Shown here: piece by piece, positions 43,555 through 48,271 of the stretch
How the letters are laid out: each line of letters opens with the position of its first letter
Position numbering within the stretch: position 1 is the stretch's first letter
Program-made: the position numbers and the translations under genes
Notes under the pieces: generated by a model
The model's input: the letters and a program-made list of their open reading frames with translations, nothing else
Database searches by the model: none
Told to the model about the DNA's origin: nothing
NCBI RefSeq assembly: GCF_002160015.1
Contig: NZ_NFJT01000023.1
Location: 1-48,271, forward strand
DNA length: 48,271 nt
From: Anaerofilum sp. An201
GTDB taxonomy: Bacteria > Bacillota > Clostridia > Oscillospirales > Ruminococcaceae
Direction: 5' to 3'

Positions 43555-44075
43555 AACTCGATCCCCCGCCGCGCCGGGACGCCCTTCTTATAAGGATGCT
43601 TATGGCAGCGCATCTCGGTGGAATAGTCGGCCGCTTCGTGCATCCAGTCGGCGGGGTCGCGGCCGGTCAGCACCACCTCCAGCCCCTCCGGCTTCTCCTC
43701 CACCAGACGGCGCAGCAGGTCGCGGTCGAGCATCTCCTTCTGCCAGGCGGAGAGCGCTTCGTCCAGCACCAGCAGACCGTCCGGGTGCTCCTGCACCCAG
43801 GCGGCCGCCCGGTGCAGATGCCCGGTTTGCAGCGCGTGCACCTCCGCCTTCTCCTCCTCGGTCATCTGAAAGACGAATTTGGTGCCGCTCTTTCCGCTGA
43901 GCACCTGTGCGCCCAGCGTGCGCAGCGGTTCCAGCTCGCTGCTGGCTCCGTCTTTCAGGAACTGCACCACCAGTACCGGCATTCCGCTGCCCCGTGCGCG
44001 CACCGCCAGCCCCATGGCCGCGGTGGTCTTTCCCTTGCCCTCGCCCCAATACAGATGAATCATTCCCTGTTTCAT
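43551..44075 (-). CDS. cobO: Cob(I)yrinic acid a,c-diamide adenosyltransferase (CobO/BtuR)
   Basis: Enzyme of 174 residues that adds the 5'-deoxyadenosyl group to corrinoids, making coenzyme B12. The P-loop GEGKGKTTAA is at 11-20, QFLKDG at about 38-43, LLVLDEAL is Walker B-like and VLTGRDP is conserved. No other cobalamin biosynthesis gene and no cobalamin riboswitch is visible here, so it more likely serves salvage than full synthesis. The radical SAM protein at 39774 with a B12-like domain could be a user. AGGAG lies 7 nt from the ATG. Confidence 0.93.
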   Translation of the reverse strand: MKQGMIHLYWGEGKGKTTAAMGLAVRARGSGMPVLVVQFLKDGASSELEPLRTLGAQVLSGKSGTKFVFQMTEEEKAEVHALQTGHLHRAAAWVQEHPDGLLVLDEALSAWQKEMLDRDLLRRLVEEKPEGLEVVLTGRDPADWMHEAADYSTEMRCHKHPYKKGVPARRGIEF

Positions 44076-44143
44076 ATGGTTTCTCCTTTTTTATCGCACA
44101 GCGCCCGGCATGCAGACGCTCCTCTCTTTCTTATACAACCATA

Positions 44144-44260
44144 TCATATCATTCGCTGGTTTGTACAGCACTTTTTTGCCTGCGCCCAGGCGGCGCGGTA
44201 CTGCCGGAAATACTGCCGGCGAGCGGCGGCCGAAAGCTGCCGGAACTCCTTGCTGGTCAT
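44144..44260 (-). CDS. Small protein of 38 residues, unknown
   Basis: A 38-codon frame, MTSKEFRQLSAAARRQYFRQ at its start, with a strong AAGGAGGG Shine-Dalgarno 6 nt from the ATG. It is very basic, amphipathic and ends with KKCCTNQRMI. It lies 68 nt upstream of cobO on the same strand, so it may share the transcript. No relative is recognised; the Shine-Dalgarno and coding-like composition are the only support. Confidence 0.5.
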   Translation of the reverse strand: MTSKEFRQLSAAARRQYFRQYRAAWAQAKKCCTNQRMI

Positions 44261-44326
44261 GCGGACCCTCCTTTGCGCTCCATACTCGATACATGGATAT
44301 GTGGTTTGACCGGCCGCACAGCACCG

Positions 44327-44356
44327 GTTTTCAAAAACACGAATTTTTTTGAAAAC
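44327..44356. repeat. Perfect 11-bp inverted repeat upstream of tRNA-Ser
   Basis: GTTTTCAAAAA (44327-44337) and TTTTTGAAAAC (44346-44356) with an 8-nt loop, 6 nt before the -35 box of the tRNA-Ser promoter. AT-rich, without a following T-tract on either strand; possibly an operator, or a terminator remnant. The remaining sequence from 44261 to 44326 shows nothing else. Confidence 0.7.
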
Positions 44357-44362
44357 AGGGGG

Positions 44363-44391
44363 TTGACATTTATCGCCAAATCATGTATTAT
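44363..44391 (+). promoter_or_regulatory. tRNA-Ser promoter
   Basis: Perfect TTGACA (44363-44368), 17-nt spacer, TATTAT (44386-44391). The tRNA begins 25 nt after the -10 box. Confidence 0.85.
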
Positions 44392-44415
44392 ATACGAGCA
44401 CCAAGCACAGTGCCT

Positions 44416-44507
44416 GGAGAGATGGCTGAGCTGGTCTAAGGCGCACGACTGGAAATCGTGTGTGGGCTATAAACCCACCGAGGGTTCGAATCCCTCTCTC
44501 TCCGCCA
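44416..44507 (+). tRNA. tRNA-Ser (anticodon GGA)
   Basis: Complete class II tRNA with encoded CCA (44505-44507). The acceptor stem pairs GGAGAGA with TCTCTCC; the anticodon arm is CACGA-CTGGAAA-TCGTG with GGA at 44451-44453, reading UCC and UCU. A long variable arm and the T-loop TTCGAAT are present. Confidence 0.97.
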
Positions 44508-44510
44508 GAG

Positions 44511-44549
44511 AAAACCCCGGCAGATCGGACGATCGGCCGGGGTTTTGCT
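44511..44549 (+). terminator. Terminator after tRNA-Ser
   Basis: Perfect 11-bp stem AAAACCCCGGC/GCCGGGGTTTT, 14-nt loop, then GCTTT, 3 nt after the CCA end. Confidence 0.9.
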
Positions 44550-44574
44550 TTACCCGGAAACGAAGGAGCTTTGT

Positions 44575-44871
44575 ATGAATTTCTTTCAGATCGTTCATGG
44601 AATCGCCGCCGTCTGGCTGGCGGTGTGCAATCTGACCGCCTTTTTCCTGTGCGGATTCGACAAGCGCCGCGCAAAACAGCCCGGCAAACGCCGCGTGCCC
44701 GAAAAGACGCTGTTCCTGTGGGCGGCCGTGGGCGGCAGCGCCGGGCTGTGGATCGGCATGCGGTTCTTCCATCACAAGACCCGCCACTGGTACTTCGTGT
44801 GGGGCGTGCCCGCCATCCTGCTTTTGCAGGCGGCGGCTGTCGGCCTGCTGCACTGGTGTCTGCTGCGGTGA
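44575..44871 (+). CDS. DUF1294 membrane protein
   Basis: Protein of 98 residues with three hydrophobic segments and the DUF1294 core: CGFDKRRAKQPGKRRVPEKT followed by GGSAGLWIGMRFFHHKT and a final hydrophobic helix. Function is unknown for the family. AAGGAG lies 6 nt from the ATG at 44575. It begins 25 nt after the tRNA terminator, so it may depend on read-through; no separate promoter is clear. Confidence 0.88.
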   Translation: MNFFQIVHGIAAVWLAVCNLTAFFLCGFDKRRAKQPGKRRVPEKTLFLWAAVGGSAGLWIGMRFFHHKTRHWYFVWGVPAILLLQAAAVGLLHWCLLR

Positions 44872-44918
44872 CTCTCACCGATCCTTCACATTCCGCACAA
44901 GCTGTTTTCATCTTTCGG

Positions 44919-44927
44919 TGCTATGCT
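44919..44927 (+). promoter_or_regulatory. Possible promoter of the lipoprotein gene
   Basis: TGC-TATGCT, an extended -10-like element 45 nt upstream of the lipoprotein ATG. I see no matching -35. Confidence 0.35.
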
Positions 44928-44972
44928 GGCAGTTGCCAAGGGCAAGCGTTGTGTGAGAAAGGATGGATCGCA

Positions 44973-45533
44973 ATGAAAAAAATATTTGCCTGCCTGTGCG
45001 TATGCGGGCTGCTGCTGGCGGCGGCAGGATGCGGCCAGAGCCAGACGTCCGGACAGCCGGGCGGCGACGGGGCGCGCCCCACCACGGGAACCGTCACCGC
45101 GGTGGACGGCAGCCAAATCACGGTGCAGCTGGGAGGGCGCGGCGGAATGGGAGGCGGACAGCCTGCCTCCGGCGAGATGCCGCAGCGTCCTGACGGGGAG
45201 ATGCCGGAAGGGCAGCCGCCCGCCTCCGGCGAAATGCCCGCGAGCCCCGACGGGGAAGCGCCCGAGATGCCCGACGGACAGCCGCCTGCTTCGGGCGAGA
45301 TGCCGCAGCCCCCGGAAGGCGAACCCGAACAGGAAGAGCTGACCTTTGATCTGAGCGGGGCGACTGTGCAGCGGCAGACCGACGACGGCACCGAGAGCGC
45401 TTCGGCAGACGAGATCGCGGTGGGCGACCTTGTGCAGCTGGAGATGGACGAGGGCGGCGAGGTGACGCTGGTCACCATTCTCCCCGCCCGCACAGACACG
45501 CCGGCCGATGCGCCCGCAAGCACCGCCCTGTGA
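44973..45533 (+). CDS. Repeat-containing lipoprotein, unknown
   Basis: Protein of 186 residues with a clear lipoprotein signal: MKKIF, a hydrophobic core and the lipobox LAAAGC with Cys20, so it should be lipid-anchored outside the membrane. Then TGTVTAVDGSQITVQLGG (39-56), a short beta-rich segment resembling DUF5666-like domains; a Pro/Gly/Glu-rich repeat region with GQPASGEMP or GQPPASGEMP at 62-70, 80-89 and 102-111; and a second acidic beta-rich segment (123-170). I cannot assign a function. AAAGGA lies upstream of the ATG; a perfect hairpin ends the unit. Confidence 0.85.
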   Translation: MKKIFACLCVCGLLLAAAGCGQSQTSGQPGGDGARPTTGTVTAVDGSQITVQLGGRGGMGGGQPASGEMPQRPDGEMPEGQPPASGEMPASPDGEAPEMPDGQPPASGEMPQPPEGEPEQEELTFDLSGATVQRQTDDGTESASADEIAVGDLVQLEMDEGGEVTLVTILPARTDTPADAPASTAL

Positions 45534-45613
45534 TCTCACCGCTTGCCTGTTTTATACCGAGCGACAGGCAGGTTTCCAAAACAGCCGGCCAGAGAGACGA
45601 TCCGGCATATGGC

Positions 45614-45644
45614 AACGGGCCGCTGCAACATGCAGCGGCCCGTT
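45614..45644. terminator. Hairpin between the lipoprotein and LysR genes
   Basis: Perfect 14-bp stem AACGGGCCGCTGCA/TGCAGCGGCCCGTT with a 3-nt loop between convergent genes. T-tracts are weak on both sides, so it may act through stem strength. Confidence 0.7.
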
Positions 45645-45691
45645 CCGTTTGGCAAAAAGTGTTGGTCTGTGCAGGACAGAGGATTCCCCCC

Positions 45692-46615
45692 TCACGCATA
45701 ATCGCCCTGCGGCGCGGCCCGGCGCAGGTGCTCCAGAAACTGCCCGGCCGACACCGACAGCCCGTCGGCCGCGCGCCACACCGCCACGTCCCGGTTGATG
45801 CCCGCCTCCCGGCAGGGCTTCTGCACCAGTTCGTGGCGTGCCAGCTCCTGGTACGGCAGCGGGCTCACCCACAGATAGCTGCCCGGCACCGTGCGCAGCA
45901 GATCGAACTGGCTGCCGCGGTCGTACACATAGATATGCCGCATCCCCACCGCCGGCCCCACCCCCAGGCGGTGGGCCGCTTCGGGCAGGCTGGGGAGCTG
46001 GATGTCGCCGTGTACGATCTGGGTGTACTGTTCCAGAAGATGGTAGGGGATGTCCGGCAGCGCGGCCAGCGGATGGCGCTCGCTCATCAGCAGCACCATC
46101 GGATACTCCGCGATCACCTGGCTGACCAGGCGGTTCTGCGCGATCAGACCCGAAAAATGGTTCTCATAAATGGTCTGATAGCGCAGGATGCCCAGCTCAG
46201 CCTCCCCCACCGATACCTCCACCAGTGCGTCGGACGAGTTCGTTTCCCGATACTGCACATCCAGCGCCCGGCTGCCCTGGTATCCCGCCAGGAACTGGGA
46301 AAAGGCGAGCGAAATATAGGTGGCGCGCGGCACCGCCACCGAGAACTTGACGCAGTTATCCGTGGGCTGGTAGAGCGCTTTCAGCTCGTCCACCTGCCGC
46401 AGGATCCCCTTCGCATACCGCAGAAACTGCATCCCGCTGGCCGTGGGCTCCATCCCCTTTGCCGTGCGGCGGAAAAGCGTGGTGCCCAGCTCGTTTTCCA
46501 GTTCCTTGATGCTCTTGCTGAGATTGGGCTGCCCCATGTACAGATTTCGCGCCGCCGCGGTGATGCTGCTCGTCTTTTCGATCTCCACCGCATAGCGCAG
46601 CTGCTGCAGATTCAT
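45692..46615 (-). CDS. LysR-family transcriptional regulator
   Basis: Protein of 307 residues. The winged helix-turn-helix (1-60) reads LRYAVEIEKTSSITAAARNL then QPNLSKSIKELENELGTTLF, the LysR signature; the effector domain (about 90-290) follows. GAGGTG lies 7 nt from the ATG. It is divergent from the iron-dependent alcohol dehydrogenase gene, and LysR proteins commonly control the divergent gene, so that enzyme is the likely target. The effector is unknown. Confidence 0.93.
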   Translation of the reverse strand: MNLQQLRYAVEIEKTSSITAAARNLYMGQPNLSKSIKELENELGTTLFRRTAKGMEPTASGMQFLRYAKGILRQVDELKALYQPTDNCVKFSVAVPRATYISLAFSQFLAGYQGSRALDVQYRETNSSDALVEVSVGEAELGILRYQTIYENHFSGLIAQNRLVSQVIAEYPMVLLMSERHPLAALPDIPYHLLEQYTQIVHGDIQLPSLPEAAHRLGVGPAVGMRHIYVYDRGSQFDLLRTVPGSYLWVSPLPYQELARHELVQKPCREAGINRDVAVWRAADGLSVSAGQFLEHLRRAAPQGDYA

Positions 46616-46656
46616 CCGGTTTCACCTCATGCATTTTTTTCATATTCAACATTCCT

Positions 46657-46662
46657 ATTATA
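46657..46662 (-). promoter_or_regulatory. -10 box of the LysR gene
   Basis: Perfect minus-strand TATAAT 42 nt from the ATG; the region 17 nt upstream (TTTATT) is a weak -35, as expected for an autoregulated LysR gene. Confidence 0.5.
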
Positions 46663-46707
46663 CATTACCCACCGCAAAAAATAAATGCTATCATAGAGAC
46701 AACAAAG

Positions 46708-46725
46708 TTGTTAATCATTTAACGC
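46708..46725. promoter_or_regulatory. Candidate Rex operator
   Basis: TTGTTAA-TCAT-TTAACGC matches the Rex consensus TTGTTAANNNNTTAACAA at 12 of 14 fixed positions. It overlaps the -35 and spacer of the alcohol dehydrogenase promoter. Rex senses the NADH/NAD ratio and represses alcohol dehydrogenases in clostridia. An additional 13-bp palindrome, ACAACAAAGTTGT (46699-46711), overlaps its left end. Confidence 0.6.
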
Positions 46726-46736
46726 ATTTGCATTAT
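46708..46736 (+). promoter_or_regulatory. Promoter of the alcohol dehydrogenase gene
   Basis: TTGTTA (46708-46713), 17-nt spacer and CATTAT (46731-46736), each 4 of 6 to consensus. The -35 coincides with the left half of the Rex-like site. Confidence 0.5.
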
Positions 46737-46810
46737 GTACATGAATCTTTGGATTTTATTGTGCAAATCGACTGTGCGTCTGGTTCAACACATATTGGAG
46801 GTAATGAAGT

Positions 46811-48019
46811 ATGCGTTTTACTCTTCCCCGTGACCTGTATCATGGCAAAGGCTCCATCGAGGAGCTGAAAAATCTGAAAGGCAAAAAGGCGTTTGTTGTC
46901 ACCGGCGGCGGCAGCATGAAGCGCTTTGGGTTCCTGGACCGCGTGGAGAACGCCCTGAAGGAAGCCGGCATGGAAGTGAAGCTGTTTGAAGGCGTGGAGC
47001 CCGATCCCAGCGTGACCACCGTTATGAAGGGCGCGGCCGCGATGCGCGAGTTCGAGCCGGACTGGATCGTTGCCATCGGCGGCGGCAGCCCCATCGACGC
47101 CGCCAAGGCCATGTGGGCGTTCTATGAGTACCCCGATGTGACCTTCGAGGACCTGTGCGTCCCCTTCAACTTCCCCACCCTGCGCCAGAAGGCCCATTTC
47201 TGCGCCATCCCCTCCACCTCCGGCACCGCTACCGAGGTGACCGCCTTCTCGGTTATCACCGACTACGACAAGGGCATCAAGTATCCTCTGGCCGACTTCA
47301 ACATCACTCCCGATGTTGCCATCGTTGACCCCGACCTGGCCGAGAAAATGCCCGCCAAGCTGACCGCCCACACCGGTATGGACGCCATGACCCACGCCAT
47401 CGAGGCCTATGTGTCCACCGCACACTGCGACTACACCGATCCTCTGGCCCTGCATGCCATCAAGATGATCCACAACGACCTGCGCAAATCCTACGAAGGC
47501 GACATGGAAGCCCGCGACCGCATGCACAACGCCCAGTGCCTGGCCGGCATGGCGTTCTCCAACGCTCTGCTGGGCATCGTGCACTCGATGGCGCACAAGA
47601 CCGGCGCTGCCTTCTCCGGCGGCCACATCATCCACGGCGCTGCCAACGCCATGTATCTGCCCAAGGTCATCCAGTACAACGCCAAGAACCCCGAAGCTGC
47701 CGAGCGCTATGCAGAGATCGCCCGCTTCATGGGTCTGGAAGGCGCCGACACCAGCGCGCTGGTGAATGCCCTGGTCGCCGAGCTGCGTCACATGAACGAT
47801 GTGCTGCACATTCCCCAGTGCATCAAGCACTACGGCGAGGGCGGCGTGATCGCCGAGAACGGCATCGTTGGTGAGGAAGAGTTCCTGGCCAAGCTGCCCG
47901 AGGTGGCCAAGAATGCCATCGGCGACGCCTGCACCGGCTCCAATCCCCGCCAGCCCAGCCAGGAGGAGATGGAGAAGCTGCTGAAGGCCTGCTACTACGA
48001 TCTGGAGATCGACTTCTAA
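46811..48019 (+). CDS. Iron-containing alcohol dehydrogenase
   Basis: NAD(P)H-dependent dehydrogenase, 402 residues, family III. The nucleotide motif AIGGGSPIDAAK (88-99) and the metal ligands Asp191 and His195 (GMDAMTHAIEAY), His258 (GIVHSMAHKTG) and His272 are present. It resembles the butanol/1,3-propanediol dehydrogenase group and the ADH half of AdhE, so it probably reduces a short-chain aldehyde to the alcohol to reoxidise NADH. GGAGG lies 9 nt from the ATG. Codon use is more biased (GCC, ATC, AAG, CTG) than its neighbours, which suggests high expression. Confidence 0.95.
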   Translation: MRFTLPRDLYHGKGSIEELKNLKGKKAFVVTGGGSMKRFGFLDRVENALKEAGMEVKLFEGVEPDPSVTTVMKGAAAMREFEPDWIVAIGGGSPIDAAKAMWAFYEYPDVTFEDLCVPFNFPTLRQKAHFCAIPSTSGTATEVTAFSVITDYDKGIKYPLADFNITPDVAIVDPDLAEKMPAKLTAHTGMDAMTHAIEAYVSTAHCDYTDPLALHAIKMIHNDLRKSYEGDMEARDRMHNAQCLAGMAFSNALLGIVHSMAHKTGAAFSGGHIIHGAANAMYLPKVIQYNAKNPEAAERYAEIARFMGLEGADTSALVNALVAELRHMNDVLHIPQCIKHYGEGGVIAENGIVGEEEFLAKLPEVAKNAIGDACTGSNPRQPSQEEMEKLLKACYYDLEIDF

Positions 48020-48037
48020 AACATCCCCGCACAGCAC

Positions 48038-48069
48038 AGGGGGAGGGTTGTTCCCTCCCCCTTTCTTTG
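48038..48069 (+). terminator. Terminator after the alcohol dehydrogenase gene
   Basis: Perfect 10-bp stem AGGGGGAGGG/CCCTCCCCCT with a 5-nt loop, then TTCTTTGT, 18 nt after the stop codon. Confidence 0.9.
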
Positions 48070-48075
48070 TGCGCA

Positions 48076-48092
48076 TCGACAAATTCTGTCGA
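48076..48092. repeat. Inverted repeat before the last promoter
   Basis: TCGACA-AATTC-TGTCGA, 6-bp perfect arms and a 5-nt centre, lying 6 nt upstream of the -35 box. A candidate operator for an unknown regulator. Confidence 0.45.
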
Positions 48093-48098
48093 AACGGA

Positions 48099-48127
48099 TT
48101 GCACAACATTCACAAATGACGTATAAT
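48099..48127 (+). promoter_or_regulatory. Promoter of the last gene
   Basis: TTGCAC (48099-48104), 17-nt spacer and a perfect TATAAT (48122-48127), 35 nt upstream of the ATG. Confidence 0.8.
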
Positions 48128-48162
48128 TCTTTCAATACTCACAGGGAGGGAAAGAGAGTACT

Positions 48163-48271
48163 ATGTTCAAGATCGTCGAAAAGACCCCGCTGAACCCCAC
48201 GGTGACCAAGCTGGTGATCGAGGCGCCGCTGGTGGCGAAAAAGGCACAGCCGGGCCAGTTCATCATCGTGC
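48163..48271 (+). CDS. Sulfide/dihydroorotate dehydrogenase-like FAD/NAD-binding protein, N-terminal part
   Basis: First 36 residues of a gene cut by the window edge: MFKIVEKTPLNPTVTKLVIE, then APLVAKKAQPGQFIIV. The A-P-x-V-A-K-K-A-x-P-G-Q-F pattern is the start of the ferredoxin-reductase-like FAD domain shared by the B subunit of NADH-dependent ferredoxin-NADP oxidoreductase (NfnA/SudB type) and PyrK. If a glutamate synthase-like flavoprotein gene follows outside the window, it would be the Nfn/sulfide dehydrogenase pair. GGAGG lies 13 nt before the ATG, a rather long spacing. Confidence 0.8.
   Translation, partial: MFKIVEKTPLNPTVTKLVIEAPLVAKKAQPGQFIIV

Noticed and set aside
44091-44324. 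A 77-codon minus-strand frame over the small gene upstream of cobO
   Set aside because: It lacks a ribosome binding site; the 38-codon frame at 44144-44260 in a different phase has a far better one.
44076-44415. Cobalamin riboswitch before cobO
   Set aside because: No B12-box-like core could be seen; the only structured element is the AT-rich inverted repeat at 44327-44356.
45156-45305. CRISPR-like direct repeats
   Set aside because: The repeats are coding, in phase and Pro/Gly/Glu-rich within the lipoprotein gene; no array with regular spacers exists anywhere in the window.

Overview
The window is a contiguous piece of a GC-rich, low-insert bacterial chromosome with about 45 protein genes, one tRNA gene and no mobile element, phage gene or CRISPR array that I can see. 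Gene content and order point to a clostridial Firmicute, most likely a gut Oscillospiraceae/Ruminococcaceae relative of Faecalibacterium, Gemmiger or Subdoligranulum. The evidence is a BofA/YaaL pair, secG-rnr, RNase J-gdpP-rplI-dnaB-tilS-hpt-ftsH, tig-clpP-clpX-lon-engB, rplS-rbgA-rnhB-yraN, DUF1540 and DUF1294 proteins, and AGGAGG-type ribosome binding sites. The family assignment is inference from synteny, not a database result.

Layout. 1-9750 (minus strand): an unidentified partial gene, bofA, yaaL, RNase R, SecG, then a divergent type II topoisomerase pair (ParE and ParC) with a family 2 glycosyltransferase gene between the subunits, headed by a tail-anchored zinc-ribbon protein. 9765-19790 (minus): a long run of envelope, replication and nucleotide-signalling genes from RNase J to FtsH. 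19790-20247: a 459-bp divergent control region with back-to-back promoters for RNase J and RNase HI. 20248-23541 (plus): rnhA, then iscS-iscU-mnmA, the sulphur relay for Fe-S clusters and tRNA thiolation. 23560-25717: an MscS channel and a cell-wall amidase, divergently transcribed. 25718-34808 (minus): protein quality control (trigger factor, ClpP, ClpX, Lon, Hsp33) with EngB, a methyltransferase and a metallophosphoesterase. 34894-41642: a small Cys-rich DUF1540 protein (plus), then minus-strand threonine synthase, YraN, RNase HII, RbgA, L19 with a structured leader, and a radical-SAM/DUF2344 pair.

41750-44510 is more accessory in character: a small membrane protein and a small alarmone synthetase are divergently expressed, the latter overlapping tail-to-tail with a THEP1-like NTPase that is translationally coupled to a corrinoid adenosyltransferase. 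A 38-codon small gene and tRNA-Ser(GGA) follow. 44575-48271 holds a DUF1294 protein, a repeat-bearing lipoprotein, a LysR regulator divergent from an iron-dependent alcohol dehydrogenase with a good Rex-like operator on its promoter, and the start of a sulfide/dihydroorotate dehydrogenase-like flavoprotein.

Most of the window is conserved housekeeping sequence. The items most worth a second look are the glycosyltransferase inside the topoisomerase operon, natural Ala/Glu residues at the quinolone-determining positions of that ParC, the zinc-ribbon protein with a duplicated DEQPTRM motif, the basic KPRKPR-type tails shared by RNase J and Lon, the RNase J leader with a possible upstream ORF, the NTPase-CobO-alarmone synthetase arrangement, and the Rex-like site. 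I found no clearly new multi-gene system; several small genes and leaders are candidates only. Five genes appear to start with TTG (ftsH, the zinc-ribbon gene, iscS, the DUF2344 gene, the NTPase), judged from Shine-Dalgarno spacing.
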